64,000 bases of DNA, taken from the NCBI RefSeq assembly GCF_022699665.1, contig NZ_JALDNB010000004.1:124001-188000 (forward strand), given 5' to 3'. The DNA is from Chryseobacterium aahli (lineage in GTDB: Bacteria > Bacteroidota > Bacteroidia > Flavobacteriales > Weeksellaceae). Below the pieces are notes generated by a model that did no database searches, was not told the origin of the DNA, and was given only the letters and a program-made list of their open reading frames with translations. How positions within the stretch are numbered: the first letter of the stretch is position 1; each line of letters starts with the position of its first letter. Below, piece by piece: positions 25,342 to 34,806 of the stretch. A program made the translations under genes and the position numbers.

Positions 25342-27483
25342 TTATTGTTGATTTCCAAGCTTGCTCCAGATCTCGATTCTATAATCATCGATGTCTGCGT
25401 TATCTTGTAAACTCTTCAACCAAGCCTGACCAAACATTCCTGCATTTCTCTGTGTAACAGATTCTGTAAATTGTTTAGCATCTCCTGCTTGTTTGTTGAT
25501 TGTTTCGTTCTTTTTAACTAAAACATAAACTCCAGTTCCACCTTCGATAGCGTTAGAAATTGCTCCCTTTTTAACTCCGAATGCAGCACCCGCAACTTTA
25601 GGCTCCATTGCTCCTGCAACTGATGGGTTTAGTAAATTAACCTGTGCAGATTGTTTAGTAGTAGCAAAAGTTTTAGCAACCTGATCTAAACTTGTCGCTT
25701 TACCAATCTTATCTGAGATTTGTTTTGCTGCCAATTTATTCATAACAACAGTTTCGATCTGATCTCTCACAGATTCAGGATCAGCAAGACCTTTTTCTTG
25801 TTTTCCGTTTAAGTAGACAACTACTTTATCTCCTGTTCCTTCTACAGTAAAGAATTCTGTATCTCCTTTTTCTCTTTTCTTATCAAATGCCCAAGTGATG
25901 ATTTCAGCATCTTTATCAGTTCCTAAACCTTGTAACTGACCGTCAAATCTCTTCGCAGATTTTGCATTCGAGTATTGATAGTTTGATTTTTTAGCAATGT
26001 TCACAAAATCATTGAATGACTTCCCTTGAATTTGCTGAATGAATCTTCTTGCATTTTTATCAACTGTAGCTTCTGTAGCATCAGAAGGCTTGATTGTTTT
26101 TACCAGGTGAGCGACTTTGTAACCCATTGTTCCTGCTTTTTTATCTTCTACGTTGATGATATGGTAACCAAAACTTGTCTCAGTAAGACCTGTAGAACCT
26201 TTAGCGTTATTTGCTAAGAAAGACAAATATTGAGGTGCAAACTGACTTTGAGGAGTCGTCCAACCCACGCTACCATTTCTTTCAACAGCGTTTGGTTCAT
26301 CAGACAATTTAAGACCTTCTGCAAATTTCGCAGGATTTCCTTTGATTGCTGCCATTAAACTATCAGCAATTTTCTTCGCTTGTTCTTTTGTTCTTGTAGC
26401 AGTAGATCTTTCAGCTCCTTTGTAAGCAATCAAGATGTGCTTAGATAAAGTAGAATCTGAAGCTTTTTTGTCTACTAATTTAGAAACAACATATAAGTTT
26501 TGCTCTTTGTAAGGACCGAAAGTCTGACCAATCGCAGCAGTTTCCAATTTACCTTGTAAACCTTGAGGCATTTGGTTAACCGGAACATATTGATTATTAA
26601 AAGGAATATCAGAATTTGCCATGACAAACATAGAATCGTTTGTAGTATTCATGAAGTTCTCTTTTCCGCCGCTTTCGTCTGTACCTACAGAGAATACTTT
26701 GGTAATATCTTTCAATACCGCTGCATCATCTGCCGGGCTTGGCTGTGAAGGGAAAAATACAATTCCCAAGTTTCTGCTAGGCTCAGTTTTGAACATTACA
26801 GGATGCTGGTCGATGTATTTCTTTAAATCTTCAGTAGTAACTTTGATTTTATTTTTTTGAAGATAAGAAGCGTAATCAACTTTTACAAAATCGATATCAG
26901 CTAACTGATCTCTTTCTTTCATTAATTCCTCAGCCTCTTTTTTACCAGTCGTAATACCTGTAGAAATATTAGCAAACACTTGTCTTGCCATGATTCTGTA
27001 TTCGATTGTTTTTTTGGTTTTCAACCACTGAGCATATCCTTCAGGGTTTGTATTTTGTAGAGTTTCAATCTCTTTCTTCAATTCCTGAAGCTTGAAATTA
27101 CCTTTTTCGTCAAAAAGCTGTTGATTTTGAGCAAACATCTGATCAAACTGAATTTGGTTCCAGAACAAATCGTCTGTCATTTCAAATCCCATTTTTTCAA
27201 ATTGCTGCTTTACCAATTTTGATTGCACAAGCAATTGCCAAGCCTGCTCTTCAAGTCCGGTTTTTGGTTGTTGCTGTTGCTCAGCCTGCTGCTGTAATAC
27301 GAAAAGCTGGTCGTTATACTCCTCACGGGTAATCTTCTCACCATTTACTTTTCCTAAAATATCAGGATTTTTTCCAAAAACTTTATCGAGACTTTCTGGG
27401 TTTACCAAAAACGCCAATAGCGCCAATGCGATCATTCCCATCAAAAGCCAAGGTCTACTCCTAATCTGTCCTAAAATTGCCAT
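25342..27483 (-). CDS. Periplasmic peptidylprolyl isomerase, PpiD/SurA family
   Basis: A 713-residue foldase. It has a single N-terminal membrane anchor (about residues 10-27), a SurA_N-like chaperone region with KVNGEKITREEYNDQL, and a parvulin PPIase domain around residues 340-450 (SKHILIAYKG ... FAEGLKLSDEPNAVERNGSVGW ... FGYHIINVEDKKAG). A second degenerate rotamase-like region lies near the C-terminus. Anchored in the inner membrane, it helps fold exported and outer-membrane proteins. It is transcribed divergently from lon across a 256 bp intergenic region and followed by a strong hairpin. The symbol ppiD is plausible but not certain. Confidence 0.9.
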   Translation of the reverse strand: MAILGQIRSRPWLLMGMIALALLAFLVNPESLDKVFGKNPDILGKVNGEKITREEYNDQLFVLQQQAEQQQQPKTGLEEQAWQLLVQSKLVKQQFEKMGFEMTDDLFWNQIQFDQMFAQNQQLFDEKGNFKLQELKKEIETLQNTNPEGYAQWLKTKKTIEYRIMARQVFANISTGITTGKKEAEELMKERDQLADIDFVKVDYASYLQKNKIKVTTEDLKKYIDQHPVMFKTEPSRNLGIVFFPSQPSPADDAAVLKDITKVFSVGTDESGGKENFMNTTNDSMFVMANSDIPFNNQYVPVNQMPQGLQGKLETAAIGQTFGPYKEQNLYVVSKLVDKKASDSTLSKHILIAYKGAERSTATRTKEQAKKIADSLMAAIKGNPAKFAEGLKLSDEPNAVERNGSVGWTTPQSQFAPQYLSFLANNAKGSTGLTETSFGYHIINVEDKKAGTMGYKVAHLVKTIKPSDATEATVDKNARRFIQQIQGKSFNDFVNIAKKSNYQYSNAKSAKRFDGQLQGLGTDKDAEIITWAFDKKREKGDTEFFTVEGTGDKVVVYLNGKQEKGLADPESVRDQIETVVMNKLAAKQISDKIGKATSLDQVAKTFATTKQSAQVNLLNPSVAGAMEPKVAGAAFGVKKGAISNAIEGGTGVYVLVKKNETINKQAGDAKQFTESVTQRNAGMFGQAWLKSLQDNADIDDYRIEIWSKLGNQQ

Positions 27484-27712
27484 TTTATAAATATAGTTTT
27501 ATATCAGTGTGCGAAAATACACATTTTTAAGAAATTACAGAAATATAAGATGGTTTTTTAATTTTTAAAATTTAATATCGCATAATATGGAAATTTTGAC
27601 CGTATTTTTTATCAAAAAACAAATGGCATAAGTATTGTGAAAATTACGTACACATTATATGTAAAGCTATGCTCAACATATTTTGATTTTATCCTTTAAC
27701 GATTAAAACTAT

Positions 27713-27731
27713 AAATGACAATTTGTCATTT
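27713..27731. promoter_or_regulatory. Palindrome just upstream of lon
   Basis: AAATGACA and TGTCATTT form a perfect 8 bp inverted repeat around ATT, ending eight bases before the lon ATG. The position suits an operator or a small mRNA hairpin controlling lon translation; no regulator is known from the sequence. The rest of the 256 bp ppiD-lon intergenic region shows no other feature I can support. Confidence 0.35.
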
Positions 27732-27739
27732 AACTTATT

Positions 27740-30145
27740 ATGACAGAATTTGAAGATATAAATTTTGATGAAATCTTGGGCGACGGATTTGATATTGTAG
27801 CCGAAGAGATCAATCTTTCTGATATTGACGAAAGCGCAAAAAACTCTGAACAGATTATTTTCCCGATACTTCCTGTAAGAAATATGGTAATGTTCCCGAA
27901 TGTGGTCATCCCAATTACAGCAGGAAGAAAAACCTCCATTCAACTTCTTGAAGAAGCTCAGCAGAACGGCGATTTCATTGGAATCGTAAGCCAGAAAAAC
28001 TCTGATATTGAGCAGCCTACGGAAAAAGATTTTTACCAGATTGGTACTTTAGCCAAAATCATTAAGATCATTAAACTTCCTGAAGGAAACGTTACTGCCA
28101 TCACTAAAGGTTTCCACAGATTTAAAATAAAAAAAATCACAGGCAGCAAACCTTATTTTAAAGCTGAAATTACAAGACTAAAAGATTCGAAACCAAAAAA
28201 TAAGGAAGAATACGAAGCGTTACTGGAAAATGTAAAAGATTTAGCCTTAAAAATCATTGAGCTGGATCCCAACATTCCCAATGCAGCTAATTTTGCGATA
28301 AAAAACATCAACAGCAATGATGATTTATTAAACTTCATCTGCACTAATGCTAGTTTCCCTTACGCAGAAAAACAAAAATTGCTTGAGGAAAAAAGCCTGA
28401 TGGAAAGAGCCAACAAGTGCTACGAAATGATGCATGAAGATTTCAGAAAACTGGAACTGAGAAATCAGATTCATCAGAAAACTTCAAAAGATCTTGACAA
28501 GCAGCAGAGAGAATATTTCCTGAACCAACAGATCAGAACCATTCAGGATGAGTTAGGTGGCGGTCCGGAAAGCGATGTAGAAGATTTATTAAAAAAAGGA
28601 AGCGAAAAAAAGTGGAAACCTGAAGTTGAAGAGCATTTCCAAAAAGAAATTGGAAGATTACAGAGACAAAACCCAAATTCTCCCGATTACAATGTTCAGA
28701 GAAATTACTTGGATTTCTTCACAGATCTTCCTTGGGAAACCTTTACCAAAGACACTTTCGATATAGAAAAAGCTGAAAAAGTTTTAGATAAAGCACATTT
28801 CGGTTTAGAAGATATTAAGAAAAGAATTTTGGAACACATGGCTGTTTTGAAATTAAAAAACAATATGAAATCCCCAATTTTATTATTGGTAGGGCCTCCG
28901 GGAGTTGGTAAAACCTCTCTTGGAAAGTCGGTTGCCGATGCTTTGGGAAGAAAATATGTACGTGTTTCTTTGGGCGGACTTCATGACGAAAGCGAAATCC
29001 GCGGACACAGAAAAACCTACATCGGTGCGATGGCAGGAAGAATTCTTCAATCCATCAAAAAATCAGGGACATCAAATCCTGTGATTGTTTTAGATGAAAT
29101 TGATAAAGTAGGAAAAGGAATGCACGGCGACCCGAGTTCGGCGTTACTTGAAGTTCTTGATCCTGAGCAGAATAATGCTTTCTACGATAATTTCCTTGAA
29201 ATGGGTTATGATTTGTCTAAAGTCATGTTTTTGGCGACGGCAAACTCACTTTCAACCATACAAACCCCGCTTTTGGACAGAATGGAAATCATTCAGATTG
29301 CAGGTTATACTTTGGAGGAAAAGATTGAGATCGCCAAGAGACATTTAATTAAAAAGCAACAGGAAGAAAACGGTTTGACGGCAAAATCTTTCAAATTGGG
29401 AAATCCTGAATTGAAACATATTATTGAAGCACATACTTCGGAAAGCGGTGTCAGATCTTTAGAAAAAAGAATTGCAGGAATTGCTCGTTGGGTTGCCCTG
29501 CAAACCGCTATGATGAAAGAATATGATGCTAAAATATCTGTCGAAAAAGTAGATGAAATTTTAGGTGTCCCAAGACCGAAAAGCTTGTCTGAATTAACAG
29601 ACGTTCCAGGTGTAGTAACCGGATTGGCTTGGACGAGCGTTGGAGGTGACATTTTATTTATTGAAAGCATTACCAGCAACGGAAAAGGAAATCTTACGAT
29701 GACCGGAAATCTGGGAACAGTAATGAAAGAATCTGCTACAATTGCTTTGGAATACATTAAAGCTAAACACGAAGATTTAGGAATTACCGAAGATGATTTA
29801 GAAAAGAAAAACATTCACGTTCACGTTCCGGAAGGCGCAACCCCAAAAGACGGACCTTCTGCCGGAATCGCAATGCTGACTTCTATGGTTTCTACATTCA
29901 GAAATAAAAAAGTGAGACCTCATCTGGCAATGACGGGTGAAATTACTTTAAGAGGAAAAGTGCTTCCTGTAGGCGGAATTAAAGAAAAACTTCTCGCTGC
30001 AACAAGAGCAGGAATTAAAGAAGTGATTCTCTGCGAAGCCAACAGAAAAGATGTGGAAGAAATAAAGCAGGATTATCTGAAAAATCTGAAAGTAAACTAC
30101 GTGAATTGGATGACTGAAGTTCTTGAACTTGCTATCGAAAAATAA
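27740..30145 (+). CDS. lon: ATP-dependent endopeptidase La (Lon)
   Basis: Cytoplasmic AAA+ protease that degrades misfolded and regulatory proteins. The 801-residue protein has an acidic N-terminal extension, a LON substrate-binding domain (starting about residue 44, [19 protein letters not shown]), and an AAA module with Walker [10 protein letters not shown] near residues 385-393 and Walker [10 protein letters not shown]. The proteolytic domain carries catalytic Ser707 in [12 protein letters not shown] and Lys750 in VGGIKEK, matching the Ser-Lys dyad of E. coli Lon. An 8 bp palindrome lies directly before the start, and a hairpin terminator follows the stop. Confidence 0.98.
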   Translation: MTEFEDINFDEILGDGFDIVAEEINLSDIDESAKNSEQIIFPILPVRNMVMFPNVVIPITAGRKTSIQLLEEAQQNGDFIGIVSQKNSDIEQPTEKDFYQIGTLAKIIKIIKLPEGNVTAITKGFHRFKIKKITGSKPYFKAEITRLKDSKPKNKEEYEALLENVKDLALKIIELDPNIPNAANFAIKNINSNDDLLNFICTNASFPYAEKQKLLEEKSLMERANKCYEMMHEDFRKLELRNQIHQKTSKDLDKQQREYFLNQQIRTIQDELGGGPESDVEDLLKKGSEKKWKPEVEEHFQKEIGRLQRQNPNSPDYNVQRNYLDFFTDLPWETFTKDTFDIEKAEKVLDKAHFGLEDIKKRILEHMAVLKLKNNMKSPILLLVGPPGVGKTSLGKSVADALGRKYVRVSLGGLHDESEIRGHRKTYIGAMAGRILQSIKKSGTSNPVIVLDEIDKVGKGMHGDPSSALLEVLDPEQNNAFYDNFLEMGYDLSKVMFLATANSLSTIQTPLLDRMEIIQIAGYTLEEKIEIAKRHLIKKQQEENGLTAKSFKLGNPELKHIIEAHTSESGVRSLEKRIAGIARWVALQTAMMKEYDAKISVEKVDEILGVPRPKSLSELTDVPGVVTGLAWTSVGGDILFIESITSNGKGNLTMTGNLGTVMKESATIALEYIKAKHEDLGITEDDLEKKNIHVHVPEGATPKDGPSAGIAMLTSMVSTFRNKKVRPHLAMTGEITLRGKVLPVGGIKEKLLAATRAGIKEVILCEANRKDVEEIKQDYLKNLKVNYVNWMTEVLELAIEK

Positions 30146-30166
30146 AATTTTTATTAATAAATTTAT

Positions 30167-30195
30167 AACCTCATCGTAAACGGTGAGGTTTTTGT
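30167..30195 (+). terminator. Terminator after lon
   Basis: AACCTCA and TGAGGTT arms with a CG closing pair form a hairpin (30167-30190) followed by TTTTTG, 20 bases past the lon stop. Confidence 0.8.
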
Positions 30196-30216
30196 TATGT
30201 GTAGAAAAAAATCCTC

Positions 30217-31329
30217 ATGAACCTTTTTAAACTACCCTTTCTTCTAAAACTCGCACTCGCCGTTGTTTCTATTATCGGAATCGGCTACCTTATTAAGTTA
30301 GGGCAAAGCATTTTAGCTCCTTTCTTTCTGGCGTTTTTGATGGCGATGCTTTTTTTGCCGATTGCTAATTTTTTAGAAAAGAAACTAAGATTTCCAAGAT
30401 CAATTTCCACTATTATTTCGGTGATGATGATGTTGGTTATTTTGACAGGAATGATCTTTTTCTTCGGTTCGCAAATTTCAAGTTTTAGCCGTGATGTTCC
30501 GCATCTAACGAAGCAGTTTAATCTGGTTTTCCATAATCTCCAGACGTGGGTCTCTCATACTTTTAATGTGAAAATTGATGAACAACTTGACTATTTGGAT
30601 CAAGGCTTAAGCAAGCTTCTGTCTTCATCCGGAGTGATTTTAGGATTTACTTTTGGAATTTTTTCTTCAAGTTTGGGATTTTTAGCTTTTTTCATCTTAT
30701 TCTTTATTTTCATCTTAAATTACAGAAGAATTCTAAATAATTTCATTGTCAATGTTTTCAATGAAAAGCACAAATCGAGCGTTCAAGAAGTTGTTTCTGA
30801 GGTAAGAATTATGACAAAAAGATATATCATAGGATTGTGTCTTCAGGTGATTATCGTTTCTGTTCTCACAACAATTGTTCTAACTATTTTGGGCGTAAAA
30901 TATGCCATTTTATTAGGCGTTTTAACAGGATTATTAAACGTTATCCCCTACATCGGAATTTGTATTTCATTATTAATTTCATGTTTCATCGCTTTTGCAA
31001 CGGGAACTGTTTCTACATGTGTTTATGTTGCCATCGGCTACGTCATCGTTCATGCAATTGACGGAAATATCGTTCTTCCTTTTGTAGTGGGCTCAAAAGT
31101 AAAAATCAATGCTTTATTTTCTTTCATCGGTATTCTTTTAGGTGAACATCTTTGGGGAATTTCAGGAATGTTTTTGTGTATTCCTGCGATTGCAATCATT
31201 AAAATTATTTTCGAAAGAGTGGATGGGTTGCAACCTTGGGGCAAGCTTTTAGGCGAAGATGAAAAACCTAACAAGAAAAAGAAAAGCTATAAGATTTCCA
31301 AAAACATCACATTAAAGGAAATGGATTAA
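30217..31329 (+). CDS. AI-2E family transporter
   Basis: A 370-residue membrane protein of the AI-2E/PerM family. Two N-terminal spans, an amphipathic soluble insert (about residues 90-130), then several further spans are visible. The GVKYAILLGVLTGLLNVIPYIG motif marks the family, and GEHLWGISGMFLCIPAIAIIKII lies near the end. Members range from autoinducer-2 exporters to Na+/H+ antiporters, so the substrate is open. The tail is highly basic (KPNKKKKSYK). It lies between the lon terminator and its own terminator, so it is probably monocistronic. Confidence 0.88.
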   Translation: MNLFKLPFLLKLALAVVSIIGIGYLIKLGQSILAPFFLAFLMAMLFLPIANFLEKKLRFPRSISTIISVMMMLVILTGMIFFFGSQISSFSRDVPHLTKQFNLVFHNLQTWVSHTFNVKIDEQLDYLDQGLSKLLSSSGVILGFTFGIFSSSLGFLAFFILFFIFILNYRRILNNFIVNVFNEKHKSSVQEVVSEVRIMTKRYIIGLCLQVIIVSVLTTIVLTILGVKYAILLGVLTGLLNVIPYIGICISLLISCFIAFATGTVSTCVYVAIGYVIVHAIDGNIVLPFVVGSKVKINALFSFIGILLGEHLWGISGMFLCIPAIAIIKIIFERVDGLQPWGKLLGEDEKPNKKKKSYKISKNITLKEMD

Positions 31330-31377
31330 TTTACTGGCAATAAGCAACAGGTAATGAGTAATTTACCTTAAAATAAT

Positions 31378-31410
31378 AAAGCCCTCCAAATTGAAGGGCT
31401 TTCTGTTTTT
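31378..31410. terminator. Bidirectional terminator between AI-2E transporter and double-glycine peptide gene
   Basis: AAAGCCCT and AGGGCTTT form an 8 bp stem around CCAAATTGA (31378-31402), followed by a T-rich run to 31411 on the plus strand and an AT-rich run on the minus strand. Confidence 0.75.
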
Positions 31411-31565
31411 TATCCAAGAGCACAAAGAGGATTTCTTCTATTCGGACAAAGTTGATCGCAAGGAATATAGGTTCCGCTATCAGGACAGTAACCAATATTA
31501 GGATCATCTCCTCCTTTAATCGTTTTTAGATTCGAACGCTCTAATTTTTTAAGGTTTTTCAACAT
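31410..31565 (-). CDS. Double-glycine leader, bacteriocin-like small peptide
   Basis: A 51-residue peptide: MLKNLKKLERSNLKTIKGG followed by a 32-residue Cys-containing tail (four cysteines, in YCPDS, PCDQLCPN and PLCAL). The leader, with Lys/Leu-rich helix and terminal Gly-Gly, is the double-glycine type cleaved by C39-peptidase ABC exporters and LanT-like systems. It matches the bacteriocin-like proteins I recall as abundant in Chryseobacterium. No exporter or modification enzyme is visible nearby, so a dedicated transporter elsewhere would be needed. The ATG at 31565 is the only start. A shared terminator follows. Activity (bacteriocin, signal or other) is unknown. Confidence 0.7.
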   Translation of the reverse strand: MLKNLKKLERSNLKTIKGGDDPNIGYCPDSGTYIPCDQLCPNRRNPLCALG

Positions 31566-31693
31566 AATTATTTGTTTAGTTTGATTTGTAAAACAAATAT
31601 ATAAAATATAAGAATATAAAATATAATTATTTCTCTAAAAAGAGAATAAAAAAGGATTTATTTAAAAATTTCAAATGAAAAACTAATTTTATT

Positions 31694-31701
31694 TAAATTT
31701 G
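31694..31701 (+). promoter_or_regulatory. Candidate -7 element of the DoxX gene
   Basis: TAAATTTG, a perfect TAnnTTTG, ends 15 bases before the DoxX ATG at 31717. No TTG is present at the expected -33 distance. Confidence 0.35.
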
Positions 31702-31716
31702 ATAAAAATCAACATC

Positions 31717-32094
31717 ATGAAAATCGTAAAATTTATTATCTGTCTTCTTTTTGGGCTGATGTTCTTCAATGCCGGATTAGACAAGTTTCTTCACTACATG
31801 CCCATGCCCGAATTTACACCCGAACAAATGAAAGTTTTCGATGCTTTCAATAAATTACATTGGCTGATGCCGTTAGTGGGAGCTGTAGAAGTTATTGGTG
31901 GCTTATTATTTATCTTCCCAAAAACAAGAGCTTTAGGAGCAATCGTGATTTTACCGATAATGGTTGGAATTATTCTGCACGTTTTCACAATCGACAAATC
32001 CACAACAGGAATGTCAATCGCCGGAGTACTGTTTCTTATCAATCTTTGGATGATTATCGATAATAAAGATAAATATAAAGCTCTAATTAGCTGA
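31717..32094 (+). CDS. DoxX-family small membrane protein
   Basis: A 125-residue protein with four predicted spans: near the N-terminus (KFIICLLFGLMFFNAGLDKFL), PLVGAVEVIGGLLFIF, ALGAIVILPIMVGIILHVF and MSIAGVLFLINLWMII. The pattern of a first span ending in FNAGLDKF and a second with EVIGGLLF is that of the DoxX/DoxD-like superfamily, whose cellular role is poorly defined (some members are tied to thiol or redox stress). A TTG at 31699 would add six residues; the ATG at 31717 fits the family start and sits behind a -7 element. Confidence 0.8.
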   Translation: MKIVKFIICLLFGLMFFNAGLDKFLHYMPMPEFTPEQMKVFDAFNKLHWLMPLVGAVEVIGGLLFIFPKTRALGAIVILPIMVGIILHVFTIDKSTTGMSIAGVLFLINLWMIIDNKDKYKALIS

Positions 32095-32101
32095 AAAAGT
32101 A

Positions 32102-32178
32102 AATGATCAATTGTGAATCCGTTTCACTTGCAAATTTTTTAAAATTCACTTGCAGAAAAAGATTCACAATTGATCATT
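32102..32178. repeat. 18 bp perfect inverted repeat with internal direct repeat; likely convergent terminator
   Basis: Arms at 32102-32119 and 32161-32178 are exact reverse complements (18 bp). The 41-base loop holds two copies of TTCACTTGCA (32123-32132 and 32145-32154). It separates the convergent DoxX (+) and acyl-CoA dehydrogenase (-) genes, so termination in both directions is the simplest role, but the arm length and internal direct repeat are more than a terminator needs. Confidence 0.6.
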
Positions 32179-32186
32179 CAAATATA

Positions 32187-33545
32187 TTAAACGAATGCGC
32201 TGAAGCCAGTAATTGACCTACCGACAATCAGTGAATTGATCTCTTTTGTTCCTTCGTAAGAGTAAATTGCTTCTGCGTCAGCGACAAACCTTGCTACATC
32301 ATATTCAAGCAAAATTCCGTTTCCGCCTAAAACTTCTCGTGCTCTTGAGACAATATCTCGGGTTCGCATGGTGCAGAAAACTTTGGCTAAAGAAGCGTGC
32401 TCGTCTTTTAAAATTCCCTCGTCCTGCATTTCCGAAAGCCTGAAAACCATGGTCTGCATTGCCGTTAAGTTAGAAAGCATTTCTACTAAATGTCCCTGAA
32501 TCATTTGGAACGAGGCAATCGGTTTTCCGAATTGTTCTCTTGTTCTTGTATAATCTAATGCGCTTTCATAAGCTCCTCTTGCACAACCTGTCGCCATCCA
32601 AGCAACGCCAGCTCTTGTCATTCTCAAAACTTTTGCCGTGTCTTTGAAGGAATTAGCATTTTGTAAACGATTATCTTCTGTTACAATACAATCTTTCAAA
32701 GTAATCAAACCATTTTGAACGATTCTCAAAGCCATTTTCCCTTTGATTTTCTCAACAGAATATCCGGGATTGTCTTTTTCAACGATAAAACCTTTTACTT
32801 CACCATCATCTAAATCTCTTGCCCAAATAATAATTAAATCAGCAAACGTTGCGTTTCCGATCCATTTTTTTTGACCATTTAAGATCCAGCCATCCGGAGT
32901 TTTTTTACATGTCACCGTTAGACCACCTGCTGCTCCTGAACCAACTTCAGGTTCTGTTAATCCAAACGCACCAATTTTCTCGAACTTCTGCATTTGAGGA
33001 AGCCATTTTTGTTTTTGTTCTTCTGAACCACAAATGTAAATTGAGCCCATCGACAAGCCAGATTGTACTCCAAAAAAGGTGGCAATTGAAGCATCGACTC
33101 TTGCCATTTCCATCGCTATAACACCTTCCATCAGAAAGGGCATTCCTTTGCAACCGTAACCTTCATATGTTACTCCACAAATATCTAATTTTTGGAATTT
33201 AGGAATTAATTCATGAGGAAATTCGTCTCTCAGCCAATAATGATTAACTAAAGGTTTCACTTCTTTTTCCATAAACGCTCTTACTTTAAGCTGAACTTCT
33301 CTTTGTTCTGGCGTCAAAGTGTGATAAATATCGTAGAAATCACCGTCAATCGGCGGAAGTTCTTTCTTCTTTTTATTCGGGTCAAGCATTTTCATCATTC
33401 CACTTAACTGTTTATCGTCCAGTTTGGAAAAATTTTCCATGAGTTTGGGAAGATTTACTTTTTGTGAAATTTCGCCTAACTGATCAAAGTCGATTGATTT
33501 AAATAATTCTATGGCATTTCTGATTTTGGAAAAAGTATTAGACAT
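32187..33545 (-). CDS. Acyl-CoA dehydrogenase, glutaryl-CoA dehydrogenase-like
   Basis: A 452-residue FAD enzyme. An N-terminal extension of about 70 residues precedes the standard fold: FGLTEPEVGSGAAGG (FAD/substrate loop), a middle domain, and C-terminal helices ending YSYEGTKEINSLIVGRSITG. The Glu in YEGT is the catalytic base position, and this block closely matches the glutaryl-CoA dehydrogenase signature as I remember it, so oxidation of glutaryl-CoA or a similar short acyl-CoA is likely. An upstream in-frame start at 33689 would add 48 atypical residues; MSNTFSKIRN at 33545 is the better start. It is convergent with the DoxX gene. Confidence 0.9.
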   Translation of the reverse strand: MSNTFSKIRNAIELFKSIDFDQLGEISQKVNLPKLMENFSKLDDKQLSGMMKMLDPNKKKKELPPIDGDFYDIYHTLTPEQREVQLKVRAFMEKEVKPLVNHYWLRDEFPHELIPKFQKLDICGVTYEGYGCKGMPFLMEGVIAMEMARVDASIATFFGVQSGLSMGSIYICGSEEQKQKWLPQMQKFEKIGAFGLTEPEVGSGAAGGLTVTCKKTPDGWILNGQKKWIGNATFADLIIIWARDLDDGEVKGFIVEKDNPGYSVEKIKGKMALRIVQNGLITLKDCIVTEDNRLQNANSFKDTAKVLRMTRAGVAWMATGCARGAYESALDYTRTREQFGKPIASFQMIQGHLVEMLSNLTAMQTMVFRLSEMQDEGILKDEHASLAKVFCTMRTRDIVSRAREVLGGNGILLEYDVARFVADAEAIYSYEGTKEINSLIVGRSITGFSAFV

Positions 33546-33748
33546 ATTGATTTTGGTTTGATTTGTAAAATTTAAGCAAAAATCAATCCGAAATACCATA
33601 GACACAGACTTTACTATTTTACAAAACACTGATTTACAATAATTTAAACTGAATATTTTATTTACAAATTTTTTACTTCCTATTTTCAAACATTACAAAA
33701 GTTTCGTTCTCAACTTTGAAGTAAGCAAAACATTAAAAAATCAATACT

Positions 33749-34651
33749 ATGAAAACGATTTACATCAGATTAACCATTGCAACTGCAATTTTATCAGGAA
33801 TTTATTCTTGTAAAAAAGGTGAAGCAACAACGAGTGATTATGAAATGTCTGTAGCAGCAGATTCTGCTTTGATAAATATTTCTGATAGTGTTTCGTCAGT
33901 TGCAACGATGTCCGTAAAAGACAAACAATTTATCAAAACAGCCAATGTAAACATGGAGGTAAAAGATGTTTATGATGCAACTATTTCGATTGAGAAATCA
34001 GTACAGGAACTTGGCGGATTTGTTACCCACAGCAATTTACAAAGCAGAGTAATTTCAGAGGAAACTTATAATACTTCCGATGAAGACGCAATGCTTGTGA
34101 AAAAACATCAGACTGAAAATTCTATGCAGGTAAGAGTTCCCACTTCAAAATTGGGCGAACTTTTAACCCTAATTAATGATAAAAAATTGTTCCTGAATTC
34201 AAGAATTATCAATGCCGAAGATGTGACTTCAAGTATTAAATATGCAGAATTGGAAGGAAAAAGGATCAAGAAAACCGGTGAAAATATTTCTGAGCTTAAA
34301 ACCACAAAAGATAAAGTGAAAATGAGCGACGAGAATATGTCTGAAGAAAACCAGCAACAGCTTGCAAATCTTGATGTAACCGACAATTTAAAGTACAGCA
34401 CTATTGAAATTTATATAAAAGAGCCAAATCTTCGCATTGCAGAAATTGCCGTAACCAACTCAAAAAACATTGACAACAAATATAAATTTAATTTCTTTTA
34501 CGATGCAAAAAATGCTTTTGTGGAAGGTTTTTATTTAATTCAGAGAATTGCGGTGGGATTAATCACCATTTGGCCAATTTTATTGATCGCAGCAGCAATT
34601 ATTTATTTGTTGAAAAAAAGAAAATATTTTAAAAAGCCTGATCAGATTTAA
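33749..34651 (+). CDS. DUF4349 lipoprotein
   Basis: A 300-residue lipoprotein with signal sequence and lipobox (SGIYSC, Cys21). The central region has FIKTANVNMEVKDVYDATISIEKSVQELGGFVTHSNLQ and VRVPTSKLGELLTLI, characteristic of DUF4349, an RsiW/MacA-hairpin-like family of envelope proteins. A C-terminal membrane span (about residues 265-290, IAVGLITIWPILLIAAAIIYLL) precedes a basic tail. An N-terminal lipid and a C-terminal membrane segment would hold it at the inner membrane. Function unknown. A terminator follows. Confidence 0.85.
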   Translation: MKTIYIRLTIATAILSGIYSCKKGEATTSDYEMSVAADSALINISDSVSSVATMSVKDKQFIKTANVNMEVKDVYDATISIEKSVQELGGFVTHSNLQSRVISEETYNTSDEDAMLVKKHQTENSMQVRVPTSKLGELLTLINDKKLFLNSRIINAEDVTSSIKYAELEGKRIKKTGENISELKTTKDKVKMSDENMSEENQQQLANLDVTDNLKYSTIEIYIKEPNLRIAEIAVTNSKNIDNKYKFNFFYDAKNAFVEGFYLIQRIAVGLITIWPILLIAAAIIYLLKKRKYFKKPDQI

Positions 34652-34700
34652 TTAAAACTATCCTAACCGTAATGGTTATCAACATAATTTTAGATTTTCA

Positions 34701-34730
34701 AACCTCCATTTCAGGAGGTTTTTTATTTTT
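34701..34730 (+). terminator. Terminator after the DUF4349 gene
   Basis: AACCTCC and GGAGGTT form a 7 bp stem with a 6-base loop, then TTTTTATTTTT on the plus strand. Confidence 0.85.
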
Positions 34731-34806
34731 TTCAAAAAAAACTGTAACGATTATAATACTGCACTTACCTACTGTTTAAAGAATAAAAAATTAAAACCTT
34801 AATCAT

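Noticed and set aside
33546-33689. N-terminal extension of the acyl-CoA dehydrogenase
   Set aside because: The 48 residues are Lys/Cys/Phe-rich and unlike any family member; MSNTFSKIRN is a normal start.
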